The notes beneath the pieces were generated by a model, which did not search any database, had not been told where the DNA came from, and saw only the letters and a program-made list of their open reading frames with translations. Both the position numbers and the translations under genes were made by a program. This document shows, piece after piece, positions 1 to 8,888 of a DNA stretch of 64,000 bases (its first letter is position 1; each line of letters starts with the position of its first letter). The stretch is taken from the NCBI RefSeq assembly GCF_000253115.1, contig NC_014145.1, positions 2,356,001 to 2,420,000 of the forward strand, in the 5' to 3' direction. The DNA comes from Thiomonas arsenitoxydans. Its GTDB lineage: Bacteria > Pseudomonadota > Gammaproteobacteria > Burkholderiales > Burkholderiaceae_C.

Positions 1-1192
1 CGCCGACGGTGCCAAGGATGCGCAGGCTGTCGAGCTTGTAGTTGCGCGGGTGCACGGCGGGGTTGGTCTCTGCAGCCTTGATGAGTGAGCGGATGGCCGT
101 GGGCGCGGTGTAGAAAATGGTGACCTTGTGTTGCTCGATCATTTTCCAGAAGCGTCCGGCGTCTGGAAAGGTCGGCACACCCTCGAACATGATTTCGGTG
201 GCGCCGCAAGCCAGCGGGCCGTAGGCGATGTAGCTGTGCCCGGTCACCCAGCCGATGTCGGCGGTGCACCAGAACAGGTCGTCCGGGCGGATGTCGAAGG
301 TCCAGAGCATGGTCAGCTTGGCCCACAGCAGATAACCCGCGCTGGAATGCTGCACGCCCTTGGGTTTGCCGGTGGAGCCGGAGGTGTAGAGCAGAAACAG
401 GGGATGTTCTGCCTCGACCCAAACCGGCGGGCAATCCGGGCTGTGGGCTGCGGACAGTTCGTGCATCCAGAGATCGCGGGGGGCGGTGAAGGCCACGTTG
501 CCACCAGTTCGCTGATAGACCACGACATGACGGATGGTGTCGCAGCCGCCGAGCGCCAGCGCCTCGTCGACGATGGCTTTGAGCGGCAGCGATTTGCCGC
601 CGCGTCGCTGTTCGTCGGCGGTGATCACCAGCACGGCGCCCGCGTCTTCGATACGGTCGCGCAGCGACTGCGCCGAAAAGCCGCCGAACACGACCGAGTG
701 CGTGGCCCCGATTCGGGCGCAGGCCTGCATGGCCACCACGCCCTCAATCGACATGGGCATATAGATCACCACGCGGTCGCCCTTATTCACCCCGAGCGAT
801 TTGAGTGCGTTGGCAAAGCGGCCCACCCTGTCGAGCAATTCGGCGTAACTCACGCGGGTGACGGCGCCGTCATCGGTCTCGAACACGATCGCAGTCTTGT
901 CGCCCTTGCCGGCCTGCACGTGCACATCCAGGCAGTTGAAGGACACATTGAGCCACCCATCATCGAACCATTTGTAGAACGGGGCCTGGCTGTCGTCGAG
1001 TGCGTGGGTAAAGGGTTGCTGCCATTGCAGGTTTTCTCGCGCCATGCGCGCCCAGAAGCCGGTGTAATCGCCCTCGGCCTCGGCGCAGAGGGCGCGATAG
1101 GCGTCCATGCCGGAAATACGGGCGGACTGCACGGCTTGCTGGGAGGGGTAATAAACTTTGCGTTCGTGCGGGTGTGTGGCGGTGTCGCTCAT
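1..1192 (-). CDS. acs: Acetyl-CoA synthetase, N-terminal 397 codons (cut by window edge)
   Basis: This gene makes the AMP-forming enzyme that converts acetate, ATP and CoA to acetyl-CoA in the cytoplasm. The reading frame runs open to the window edge, so the C-terminal 250 or so residues of the usual 650 are missing. The ANL-family P-loop [13 protein letters not shown] lies near residue 267, followed by the characteristic [14 protein letters not shown] segment. The start ATG at 1192 is preceded by AAGGAG at good spacing and gives the family-typical beginning with a KVYYPS motif. The gene is transcribed away from the UPF0114 gene. The part present shows nothing unusual. Confidence 0.95.
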   Translation of the reverse strand, partial: MSDTATHPHERKVYYPSQQAVQSARISGMDAYRALCAEAEGDYTGFWARMARENLQWQQPFTHALDDSQAPFYKWFDDGWLNVSFNCLDVHVQAGKGDKTAIVFETDDGAVTRVSYAELLDRVGRFANALKSLGVNKGDRVVIYMPMSIEGVVAMQACARIGATHSVVFGGFSAQSLRDRIEDAGAVLVITADEQRRGGKSLPLKAIVDEALALGGCDTIRHVVVYQRTGGNVAFTAPRDLWMHELSAAHSPDCPPVWVEAEHPLFLLYTSGSTGKPKGVQHSSAGYLLWAKLTMLWTFDIRPDDLFWCTADIGWVTGHSYIAYGPLACGATEIMFEGVPTFPDAGRFWKMIEQHKVTIFYTAPTAIRSLIKAAETNPAVHPRNYKLDSLRILGTVG

Positions 1193-1336
1193 GACAGTCT
1201 CCTTCGTTTTGTGAAATCTCAGCGCAAAGGCGCAGGAAAAAACATTGCTATCTGAATTTTGCGCCCTTACGTAGCCCTGACGGCAGCCCTGACGCTGCAC
1301 CTCGAGCATAGTGCGCAGCGCTGGCGTGGGGCTGAA

Positions 1337-1364
1337 TTGGAGCGAGACGGTGCCCTTCTAGAAT
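1337..1364 (+). promoter_or_regulatory. Putative sigma70 promoter for the UPF0114 gene
   Basis: TTGGAG at 1337-1342 and TAGAAT at 1359-1364 are separated by 16 bases and end 30 bases before the ATG at 1395. A perfect 12-base palindrome, GAATCGCGATTC (1361-1372), overlaps the -10 element and could be an operator. This is prediction from sequence only. Confidence 0.4.
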
Positions 1365-1394
1365 CGCGATTCAATCCCCGTCACCGGAACCGCC

Positions 1395-2045
1395 ATGCCT
1401 CGTCCGCCCGACCTGCCGCACGTCCCCTTCATCCCCCGCCTGCTGTTCATGAGCCGCTGGTTGCAGTTGCCGCTTTATGTGGGGCTGATCCTGGCACTCG
1501 GGGTGTATGTCTTTCACTTCTGGGTGGAACTCACCGATCTGGTCGGCGCGGCATTCGGCAATCAGGCCTCGCTGGCACACCTGCTCGAAGCCATCGCCGT
1601 GCGCAATCCTCTGCCCGTGGAGGATGCGCAGGCTCTGGCGCATGGCGCCGCGCCCAAACTCACCGAGACGACCATCATGCTGGTGGTGCTAAGCCTGATC
1701 GACGTGGTGATGATCGCCAATCTGCTCATCATGGTGATCGTGGGCGGATACGAAACTTTCGTGTCGCGCATGTACCTCGAAGATCATCCCGATCAGCCGG
1801 AATGGCTGTCGCATGTCAACGCCTCGGTGCTCAAGGTCAAGCTGGCGATGGCCATCATCGGCATTTCTTCTATCCACCTGCTGCGCACCTTCATCAACGC
1901 CGACGCCTATAGCGTGAAAGCGTTGGTGGCGCAGACCACTATCCATGTCGTGTTCCTGCTTTCGGCCATGGCGATCGCCTACACCGACCGCATGATGACC
2001 CGCACCATGCTGCTGGGCCATGTCAAGGCGGACGAGGCTCATTAG
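1395..2045 (+). CDS. UPF0114 (YqhA/TIGR00645) family integral membrane protein
   Basis: A 216-residue membrane protein with four likely transmembrane segments, near residues 20-45, 95-120, 150-168 and 180-200. The family signature is visible as IMVIVGGYETFVSR and LSHVNASVLKVKLA. The family is widespread but its function is not established; a channel-like role has been discussed. Two in-frame Met codons exist (1395 and one near residue 19); the first is kept because family members usually begin with a short polar lead before the first membrane segment. The fumarase gene follows after 58 bases and could be co-transcribed. Confidence 0.88.
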   Translation: MPRPPDLPHVPFIPRLLFMSRWLQLPLYVGLILALGVYVFHFWVELTDLVGAAFGNQASLAHLLEAIAVRNPLPVEDAQALAHGAAPKLTETTIMLVVLSLIDVVMIANLLIMVIVGGYETFVSRMYLEDHPDQPEWLSHVNASVLKVKLAMAIIGISSIHLLRTFINADAYSVKALVAQTTIHVVFLLSAMAIAYTDRMMTRTMLLGHVKADEAH

Positions 2046-2103
2046 GCCCGCCGCCTGTCAATCCCGGCGCCACCTGTTTCATCCACAACAAACCGTTCAC
2101 ACC

Positions 2104-3639
2104 ATGACCACCGTTATCCGCGCCGCCGATTTGCGCGACAGCATCGCCGCAGCGCTGCAGTTCATCAGTTACTACCACCCGGCCGACTACATCAGCCATC
2201 TGGCTAGAGCGTATGAGCGCGAGCAGTCGCCTGCGGCCAAGGACGCCATGGCGCAGATTCTGACCAATAGCCGCATGTGCGCCGAAGGGCATCGCCCGAT
2301 CTGTCAGGACACGGGCATCGTCAATGTCTTTCTCGACATCGGCCTGAACGTGCGCCTGGAAGGCTTTGACGACGGCCTCGATGCAGTGGTCAACGCCGGG
2401 GTACGGCAGGGGTATCTTGACCCCGACAACGTGCTGCGCGCCTCGATCGTGGACGATCCGATTTTCGCCCGCAAGAACACGCGCGACAACACTCCGGCCG
2501 TCATCAACATCAACCTCGTGCCCGGCAATACCGTGTCGGTGAAAGTCGCTGCCAAAGGCGGCGGCAGCGAGAACAAGAGCAAGTTCATCATGATGAACCC
2601 CAGCGACAACCTGGTCGATTGGGTGCTCGCCACCCTGCCGACCATGGGCGCCGGTTGGTGCCCGCCGGGCATGCTGGGCATCGGGGTAGGCGGCACGGCC
2701 GAGAAGGCCATGCTCATGGCCAAGGAAGCCTTGATGGACGATATCGACATGTCCGATCTGCTGGCGCGCGGCCCGCAAAACAAGCTGGAAGAACTGCGCA
2801 TCGAGTTGTTTGAAAAGGTCAACGCGCTGGGCATCGGTGCTCAAGGTCTCGGCGGCCTGTCCACCGTGCTGGACGTGAAGATCAAGACCTACCCGTGCCA
2901 CGCGGCCAGCAAGCCGGTGGCCATGATCCCCAACTGCGCCGCCACCCGTCATGCCCACTTCGTGCTCGATGGCAGCGGCCCGGCCTTTCTCGATCCGCCC
3001 AGTCTCGACCTCTGGCCCCAAGTGCACTGGCAGCCCGATGCCGCACGCAGCCGCCGCGTCAATCTCGACACCCTGACCCGAGAAGAAGTGGCGAGCTGGA
3101 AGCCGGGCGACACCCTGCTGCTCTCGGGCGAACTGCTCACCGGGCGCGATGCCGCGCACAAGCGCATTGCCGACATGCTGGCGCGTGGCGAAACACTGCC
3201 CGTCGATTTCACCAACCGGGTGATCTACTACGTCGGCCCGGTCGACCCGGTGCGCGATGAAGTCATGGGCCCGGCCGGCCCGACCACCGCCACCCGCATG
3301 GACACATTCACCGAGACCATGCTCGCACAGACCGGGCTGATTGCCATGATCGGCAAAGGCGAACGCGGCCCGGTGGCGATCGAGGCGATCAAAAAGCACC
3401 GCAGCGCCTCGCTCATGGCCGTGGGCGGCGCAGCGTATCTGGTGGCCAAAGCCATCAAAGCGGCGCGCGTCGTGGCGTTTGAAGACCTGGGCATGGAGGC
3501 GATCTATGCCTTCACCGTGCAGGACATGCCTGTGACCGTGGCGGTGGACGCGCAGGGCATCTCGGTGCATCAGACCGGCCCGGCACAGTGGAAAGCGCGC
3601 ATCGCGCAAATGCCGCAAATTCCCATCACCTCCACCTAA
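2104..3639 (+). CDS. Fumarate hydratase, class I (iron-sulfur)
   Basis: This is a 511-residue class I fumarase that interconverts fumarate and malate in the TCA cycle using an oxygen-sensitive [4Fe-4S] cluster. Both halves of the single-chain enzyme are present: the alpha part with C-x-GHRPICQDTG (Cys67), the cluster motif PNCAATRHAHF near residue 280, and the beta part with GPAGPTTATRMD and VGGAAYLVAKAIK. The ATG at 2104 is chosen over an upstream in-frame start at 2020 that overlaps the preceding gene, because MTTVIRAADLRDSI is the usual family beginning. The Shine-Dalgarno sequence is weak. The stop codon directly abuts the next ATG. Confidence 0.95.
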   Translation: MTTVIRAADLRDSIAAALQFISYYHPADYISHLARAYEREQSPAAKDAMAQILTNSRMCAEGHRPICQDTGIVNVFLDIGLNVRLEGFDDGLDAVVNAGVRQGYLDPDNVLRASIVDDPIFARKNTRDNTPAVININLVPGNTVSVKVAAKGGGSENKSKFIMMNPSDNLVDWVLATLPTMGAGWCPPGMLGIGVGGTAEKAMLMAKEALMDDIDMSDLLARGPQNKLEELRIELFEKVNALGIGAQGLGGLSTVLDVKIKTYPCHAASKPVAMIPNCAATRHAHFVLDGSGPAFLDPPSLDLWPQVHWQPDAARSRRVNLDTLTREEVASWKPGDTLLLSGELLTGRDAAHKRIADMLARGETLPVDFTNRVIYYVGPVDPVRDEVMGPAGPTTATRMDTFTETMLAQTGLIAMIGKGERGPVAIEAIKKHRSASLMAVGGAAYLVAKAIKAARVVAFEDLGMEAIYAFTVQDMPVTVAVDAQGISVHQTGPAQWKARIAQMPQIPITST

Positions 3640-3873
3640 ATGCCCCCGTTGCCCGCAGACCGCCCCGCCTGCGACCCCGCGCGCTGCCCGCTCTGCGGTC
3701 AGCCCAATGCGTGCGCGCGGGCCGCGGGGAATGAATCGGCCACTTGCTGGTGCGTCAGCGTGCGCTTTGCGCCGCAAACCCTGGCACGCATTCCGCCCGC
3801 GTGCATCGGCCTGGCCTGTATCTGCCCGCAATGCGCGGATGCCGAGCCCGCTCAGCCAAACCGTCGCTCATGA
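3640..3873 (+). CDS. Cysteine-rich CWC family protein
   Basis: A 77-residue protein with CPLCGQPNAC, a central CWC and a C-terminal CICPQC, the cysteine pattern of the small CWC family, probably a zinc-binding fold. Function unknown. It starts immediately after the fumarase stop codon, and its own stop overlaps the murI start as ATGA (3870-3873), so the three genes look translationally coupled. The product is short but the cysteine signature makes a real gene likely. Confidence 0.8.
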   Translation: MPPLPADRPACDPARCPLCGQPNACARAAGNESATCWCVSVRFAPQTLARIPPACIGLACICPQCADAEPAQPNRRS

Positions 3874-4661
3874 GCCCAACCCCGAAGCTCGGCGTCTTCG
3901 ATTCCGGCGTGGGCGGCCTCACCGTGCTGCGTGCGCTGCGGGCGCAGTTGCCGCAGGTCAGCCTGATCTATGTCGCCGACTCGGCCCACGCGCCCTACGG
4001 CGACCGGCCCGACGATTTTCTGCAGCAGCGCGCACGCCAGATCACCCGCTTTCTGATCGGGCAAGGCGCACGACTCATCGTCGTGGCCTGCAACACCGCC
4101 ACCGCGGCAGCCATCACCGCTTTGCGCGCGGAATTCGATCTGCCCTTCGTGGGCATCGAGCCCGGCATCAAGCCCGCACTGGCCCGCAGCGATGCGCGGC
4201 GCGTCGGCGTGTTGGCCACCCCGTCCACCCTGCGCAGCGCCAAGTTCCGCGCGTTGTTGCACACCCATGCCGCCGCTGCCGAGCCGGTGCTGCAGCCCTG
4301 CCCCGGTCTGGCCGACGCGGTGGAGCGTGGTGATCTGCAGGCGCCGCAAGTGCAGCAGTTGATCCGTCAGTTCTGCGCGCCGCTGCGCACAGCCGGCTGC
4401 GACACCGTAGTGCTGGGTTGCACGCATTACCCCCTGCTGGCCGAGCAGATTCAGGCCGAGCTCGGCCCCCAAGTGCACCTGCTCGACACCGCCGAGCCCG
4501 TGGCGCGGCAAGCCGCGCGTCTGTGGCAACAAACAAGCGCACAGAGGCCCGAACTGCCGCAGATCTACACCAATGGCGATCTCGCCGTGCTGCGTCGCAT
4601 GGCAGATCTTTGCGGGCTGCAAGACGCCGCCATCCATCGCTGGAACGAAGTCGCCGCTTGA
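3870..4661 (+). CDS. murI: Glutamate racemase
   Basis: A 263-residue cofactor-independent racemase that converts L-glutamate to the D-glutamate needed for peptidoglycan. Both catalytic cysteines are visible: Cys74 in VVACNTATAA and Cys184 in VLGCTHYPLL. The N-terminal GVFDSGVGGLTVLR and the YVADSAHAPYGDR loop are typical. The ATG at 3870 overlaps the stop of the CWC gene by four bases and gives the normal family start, so longer upstream extensions are rejected. Confidence 0.95.
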   Translation: MSPTPKLGVFDSGVGGLTVLRALRAQLPQVSLIYVADSAHAPYGDRPDDFLQQRARQITRFLIGQGARLIVVACNTATAAAITALRAEFDLPFVGIEPGIKPALARSDARRVGVLATPSTLRSAKFRALLHTHAAAAEPVLQPCPGLADAVERGDLQAPQVQQLIRQFCAPLRTAGCDTVVLGCTHYPLLAEQIQAELGPQVHLLDTAEPVARQAARLWQQTSAQRPELPQIYTNGDLAVLRRMADLCGLQDAAIHRWNEVAA

Positions 4662-4775
4662 TCTCACCGCCCTGCCCTGCAGAAAACCGCTGATGCGGGG
4701 ACAATGGAACGAGATGTTTTATCCCACGCCAGCCGCCCGTTGCAGCTGCTTGTCAGATTCTTCCGTTCATTGCCT

Positions 4776-5891
4776 ATGTCGTCTCAACTCTTCTCCCCGT
4801 TTTCACTCGGCGCCCTCAGCCTGCGCAACCGCATCGTGGTCAGTCCGATGTGCCAATACAGCGCCGTGGAGGGCAATGCCATGCCCTGGCACCGCGTGCA
4901 TCTTGGCCAGCTGGCGCAAAGCGGCGCCGGCCTGCTGTTCATCGAGGCCACCGCGGTCGAAGCCATCGGCCGCATCACCCCCGGCTGTCTGGGGCTGTAT
5001 TCAGCCGACAACGTGGCGGCGCTGCGCGCCGTTCTTGACGAGGTGCGCAGCTTCAGCGACATGCCCATCGGCATTCAACTCGGGCACGCGGGGCGCAAGG
5101 CATCGAGCGCGCGGCCCTGGGACGGCGGTCAACTCCTACCGGTTTCGCAAGGCGGCTGGCCCACCGTGGCCCCTTCCGCCGTGCCACATGGCGCGCAGGA
5201 GGCTGCACCGCAAGCGCTGGACGCCAGCGGCCTGGAGCGCATCCGCAACGCCTTCGTCCAAGCCGCGCGACACGCCGCCGGCCTGGGCCTGCAAGCGGTG
5301 GAGCTGCACTGCGCGCACGGCTATCTGCTGCACCAGTTTTTGTCGCCGCTGTCCAATCAGCGCGACGACGGCTACGGCGGCAGCCTGATCCAGCGCATGC
5401 GCTATCCGCTGGAAGTGTTCGATGCCGTGCGCGCCGCCTTGCCCGCGAGCATTCCGCTGGGCGTGCGGGTCTCGGCAACCGACTGGGTGGAGGGCGGTTG
5501 GGATCTGGAGCAAACCCTTGCCTTCGCGCAAGCGCTCAAGGCGCGAGGTTGCGACTGGATCGACGTGTCTTCCGGCGGTTTGTCCCCCAAGCAGCAAATT
5601 CCCATCGGCCCCGGCTATCAGGTGCCATTGGCCCAGGCAGTGCGAGAGGCGACCGGGCTGCCCACGATGGCCGTCGGCCTCATTACCGAAGCGCAACAGG
5701 CCGAAGCCATCGTGGCTGAAGGCCGGGCCGATCTGGTCGCGCTGGCCCGCGCCCTGCTGTGGAATCCGCATTGGCCCTGGCAGGCCGCAGCCGCCTTGGG
5801 CGCGCAGGTCAAGGTACCGCCGCAATACTGGCGCAGCGAGCCGCGGGACGCCCGCGGCGTGTTTGCCAACGCCGCCATCGGCCAGCGCTGA
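4776..5891 (+). CDS. NADH:flavin oxidoreductase, Old Yellow Enzyme (YqjM-like)
   Basis: A 371-residue FMN-dependent ene-reductase of the YqjM/thermophilic-like OYE class. Features of that class are Cys26 in SPMCQYSA, the conserved HxxH in ELHCAHGYLLHQF, the SPLSNQRDDGYGGS loop and the C-terminal phosphate-binding GLITEAQQAE/ADLVALARALLWNP. Substrates are probably activated alkenes; the physiological one cannot be told from sequence. The start at 4776 matches the compact family beginning; an in-frame upstream ATG at 4704 would add 24 unusual residues. It stands alone, 114 bases after murI. Confidence 0.9.
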   Translation: MSSQLFSPFSLGALSLRNRIVVSPMCQYSAVEGNAMPWHRVHLGQLAQSGAGLLFIEATAVEAIGRITPGCLGLYSADNVAALRAVLDEVRSFSDMPIGIQLGHAGRKASSARPWDGGQLLPVSQGGWPTVAPSAVPHGAQEAAPQALDASGLERIRNAFVQAARHAAGLGLQAVELHCAHGYLLHQFLSPLSNQRDDGYGGSLIQRMRYPLEVFDAVRAALPASIPLGVRVSATDWVEGGWDLEQTLAFAQALKARGCDWIDVSSGGLSPKQQIPIGPGYQVPLAQAVREATGLPTMAVGLITEAQQAEAIVAEGRADLVALARALLWNPHWPWQAAAALGAQVKVPPQYWRSEPRDARGVFANAAIGQR

Positions 5892-6208
5892 GCTGCAGCC
5901 TCGCATCCAGCCCCCGCAACTGTGGCCCGTCTGCGTCAGATCAAATGAAACCGCGCTGACAGGCCCATGCCCCGGCGCGGATCAACGGTCCGCCCCAGCG
6001 AACGCAATTCGCGTAAACCCTGAATTTCTGCGACTTGCGGGCGGTTTGTGACCCCAGTCACTCACACATAGATAAACCTGCAAGTCTCAATTTGCAATTT
6101 GCGGTTGATCAAATCCCTACTGAGCTCCGCTCTCGATACTCCTGCCAGTAACAAAGTGTTGTCTTTTGCAACATTGCGGTGCAGGTCGCACCGAGACTAG
6201 GAGTCGAG
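5892..6208 (+). promoter_or_regulatory. Gene-free upstream region of the respiratory operon
   Basis: This 317-base stretch has no convincing gene. It contains a CRP/FNR-type palindrome at 6047-6062 (listed separately), tandem CAATTTG units near 6089, an eight-base TTGATCAA palindrome at 6105-6112 and an AGGAG ribosome-binding site at 6199-6203. I could not assign a clean -35/-10 pair, which fits an activator-dependent promoter. Confidence 0.5.
6047..6062. promoter_or_regulatory. CRP/FNR-family binding-site candidate
   Basis: TGTGACCCCAGTCACT matches the CRP consensus TGTGA-N6-TCACA in nine of the ten defined positions. It lies 147 bases upstream of the start codon of the first bd-like gene. 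Which Crp/Fnr-family protein would bind cannot be told from the site alone. Confidence 0.5.
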
Positions 6209-7642
6209 ATGGATTGGGTCGGGCTTTATCCCACTTGGTATGAACCGGGTGTGGGCAGTGGCTGGGTCGTCGGCATCATGGCCACCATTCATGTGCTGGC
6301 TTCGCACACTTCGGTGGGCGCGGCCATTTTGTTTGCGTATCTGGCGGTGCTCGCCTACCGGCGCAATCAGCCGCAGTTGCTGGATTACATCCGCAAATAC
6401 GGCATGTTCCTGCTGGTGTTCTCGTATGTCATCGGCTCGATTACCGGGCCGGGCATCTGGTTCACCACCACCGTGGCCAGTCCGCGCGGCATTTCGGCGC
6501 TGATCCACAGCTTTGTGTGGAAATGGGCCACCGAATGGGTGTTTTTCGTCATCGAGGTGGTCGGCGTCTATCTGGTGATCTACCTGGTCGGCCGGGTCGA
6601 TCAGCGCACGCATATGCGCATCGCCGTGATCTTCGGCATGGCGTCTTACACCACCATGCTCATCATCCTGGGCATTCTGTCGTTCATGATGGTGCCGGGC
6701 AAGGAGGTCTGGTTCACTGAGGGGGGCTACCTCAACGGCTTCTACGGCAGCAACACCTTCGCCCAGCTCGCCATGCGCACCGCGTTCATGTTCACCATGG
6801 CGGCGGTGGTCGGCGGCATCGTCGCGGCGCGTATCACCGATCCGGCGTTCAAGCGTGAGATTTCGCGCAAGCTGGCCTGGCTGGGCATCGTGTCGTCGAT
6901 CACCGGCGCGGCGCTGTTCCAGTGGTATATCCGCACCCTGCCGGAAACCGCGCATCTGGTGATGGACAACCGCCTGCCGTCCTACTTCCAGCCGGCCATC
7001 ATCACCGTGCTGCTGGGCATTCTGGCTTACTTCGTGATGACGCTGATTTCCTCGCGCACCCTGGTGGTGTGGGGGGCGTCGGTGGCCACCGTGAGCATTT
7101 TGCTGTTCGGGCTGTGGCCGGAGGAAGTGGCGCGCGAGTCCATCCGCAAGCCCTGGGTGGCCGGGCAGTACATCTATTCCAATCAGGTCGTCGGCCGCGA
7201 TGTGCCGGGCATGAACATCAAGAGCGAGATTCCGCTGCTGGAGACGCATGGCTTTCTCAAGACGCAGGTGTTCGTTCCCAACGAGCTGCGCGTGGTCACG
7301 CCGGACAACATGCTCAAAGTGGGCGAGTCACTGGCGCTGACGACCTGCTCCAACTGCCACTCGCTGAGCGATACCGGCATGCGACCGCTGCATCGCTACT
7401 TCGGCGGCGCGACCAACGTGACCGAGGTGGAAAACTACCTGCGCGGCGCGCTCTCCACCGGAGCCACGATGTATATGCCGATGATTCCGCTCAAGCCCGA
7501 AGAAGCCGAGGCGCTTGCGGTATTCATCGTCAACATGAAGCAGCCGCAGGCCGCCATCGCCCACATCCAGCACAAGGCGGCACTGGCGCAGGCCGACCAA
7601 GCCGCTGCGCTGCCCGCAACCCTGACCCAAGAGGTGCGCTGA
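6209..7642 (+). CDS. Cytochrome bd subunit I-like membrane protein with fused C-terminal cytochrome c domain
   Basis: A 477-residue protein with about eight or nine transmembrane segments followed by a soluble single-heme cytochrome c domain (C380-S-N-C383-H384, probable Met ligand in MYMPMIPL). The membrane part resembles CydA: His28 corresponds to the high-spin heme ligand, TG at 79-80 and Glu116 in IEVVG match the conserved helix around E. coli Glu107, and IRKPW (312-316) corresponds to the CydA GRQPW motif. The quinol-binding loop is absent, the position of E. coli His186 is Arg190, and that of Glu99 is Trp84. It may therefore use a c-type electron donor rather than quinol. The ATG at 6209 has AGGAG five bases upstream; the in-frame start at 6179 lacks one. 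It opens a five-gene operon with sulfide dehydrogenase genes. Function is inferred. Confidence 0.8.
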   Translation: MDWVGLYPTWYEPGVGSGWVVGIMATIHVLASHTSVGAAILFAYLAVLAYRRNQPQLLDYIRKYGMFLLVFSYVIGSITGPGIWFTTTVASPRGISALIHSFVWKWATEWVFFVIEVVGVYLVIYLVGRVDQRTHMRIAVIFGMASYTTMLIILGILSFMMVPGKEVWFTEGGYLNGFYGSNTFAQLAMRTAFMFTMAAVVGGIVAARITDPAFKREISRKLAWLGIVSSITGAALFQWYIRTLPETAHLVMDNRLPSYFQPAIITVLLGILAYFVMTLISSRTLVVWGASVATVSILLFGLWPEEVARESIRKPWVAGQYIYSNQVVGRDVPGMNIKSEIPLLETHGFLKTQVFVPNELRVVTPDNMLKVGESLALTTCSNCHSLSDTGMRPLHRYFGGATNVTEVENYLRGALSTGATMYMPMIPLKPEEAEALAVFIVNMKQPQAAIAHIQHKAALAQADQAAALPATLTQEVR

Positions 7643-7643
7643 C

Positions 7644-8879
7644 ATGACTTCTGAAATGCTCTATGCCCTGCGCGACGTCGCCGGGGTTCCGTCTCACCCC
7701 ATCGTCTTTCTGGTGCTGGGCGTGCTGACCTTTGCGCTGCATATCGCGGCGGTACAGGTCATGCTCGGCGGCACGGCGCTGGTGCTCGCCAACGCCTTCA
7801 GCCGCAACCCCATGCGCCGCCGCCTGGCCGCGGCCATGACCACCACCGCCAAGATCGCCGTCTCGGTGGCCGTGGTGCTCGGCGTGGCGCCGCTGCTGTT
7901 CGTGCAGGTGACCTATGACCCGTTTTGGTACACCAGCAATGTGCTGTCGGCCTGGTGGGTGGTGGGCTTTATCGTGCTGCTCATTGCCGGCTATATGGCG
8001 CTGTACTTTTTCTACAGTCGCAATCATCACCTCGACGACCCTCAGCACGACACGCGCTCGGGCTGGAGCCTGGTGGCCGCGCTGGCGCTGTTTCTGGTCG
8101 TGGGCTTCATCATGCATGTGCTCACCCAGCAAATGCTCAGCCCCGAGAAGTGGATGAGCTGGTACGCACCGGGCGGGGTGATCGAGCCGCGCGGCCGCAC
8201 GCTGCACGACTACAACCTGTGGCGCTTCGGCTTTTTCATCGCCCTGGCCGCACCGGTGACGGGGGCTTGGTTGTTCGCCTATCGCCGCTACCTCAGCGCG
8301 GGGCAACTGGCCGAAGCGAACTACCTCCAGTGGGTCGGCGCCCTCGCCAGCAAGATGCTCAATGTCGGCGGGGTGATCGCCCTGGTGTTTCTCGGCGGCT
8401 GGATGGCCACCCTGCCTGCCAACATCGCCGGGTTTGCCACCTCGCCCATCGTGCTGCTCAGCGTGGCATTGCTGCTGCTCACCGTGGCGCTGCCCACGGT
8501 GCTGGGCCAGCGCACGCTGCACACCTCGCTCGGCTACGCCCCCTTCGCCCTCGGCGCAGTGGCGCTGATTGCCGTGGCGGCACTGCGCGAAGTGCTGCGC
8601 TGGACGGTGCTCAAGGGCATACACGGCTATGACGTGTTCACCTACCCCGTGCACCTCGACTGGTACAGCAACGTGCTGTTCTTCTCTACCTTCGCCCTCA
8701 TTGGCGGCAGCACCCTGGCTTACTTTCTCACCATTGCCTGGAAGGTGGGGCAGACGCCCAAGGGCCAAATCTACACCCCATCGGCCGCCATCGACCGCAT
8801 CGGCACGGTTTCAATGTGGCTGGTCGGCCTCTGGATCGTTCAGTTCTTCGTGGTCGGCTTCGTCGTCTGGGCGCGATAA
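7644..8879 (+). CDS. Second divergent CydA-like polytopic membrane protein
   Basis: A 411-residue protein with about nine transmembrane segments and no heme c motif. Its N-terminal helix FALHIAAVQVMLGG carries His33 at the place expected for a CydA-type heme ligand, and the layout parallels the preceding protein, suggesting a partner subunit or an old duplication. It starts one base after the upstream stop codon, so the two are almost certainly made together. A classical CydB is not seen in the operon. An alternative start four codons later is possible. The assignment to the bd superfamily rests on weak residue-level resemblance and genomic pairing; no product has been established here. Confidence 0.6.
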   Translation: MTSEMLYALRDVAGVPSHPIVFLVLGVLTFALHIAAVQVMLGGTALVLANAFSRNPMRRRLAAAMTTTAKIAVSVAVVLGVAPLLFVQVTYDPFWYTSNVLSAWWVVGFIVLLIAGYMALYFFYSRNHHLDDPQHDTRSGWSLVAALALFLVVGFIMHVLTQQMLSPEKWMSWYAPGGVIEPRGRTLHDYNLWRFGFFIALAAPVTGAWLFAYRRYLSAGQLAEANYLQWVGALASKMLNVGGVIALVFLGGWMATLPANIAGFATSPIVLLSVALLLLTVALPTVLGQRTLHTSLGYAPFALGAVALIAVAALREVLRWTVLKGIHGYDVFTYPVHLDWYSNVLFFSTFALIGGSTLAYFLTIAWKVGQTPKGQIYTPSAAIDRIGTVSMWLVGLWIVQFFVVGFVVWAR

Positions 8880-8888
8880 GGATTTCGT

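Noticed and set aside
2023..3831. 602-codon minus-strand open frame opposite fumarase
   Set aside because: Antisense shadow of a well-supported class I fumarase; low-complexity His/Gly/Arg translation.
6105..6112. TTGATCAA considered as an FNR box
   Set aside because: FNR sites need TTGAT-N4-ATCAA; here the half-sites overlap and the spacing is wrong.
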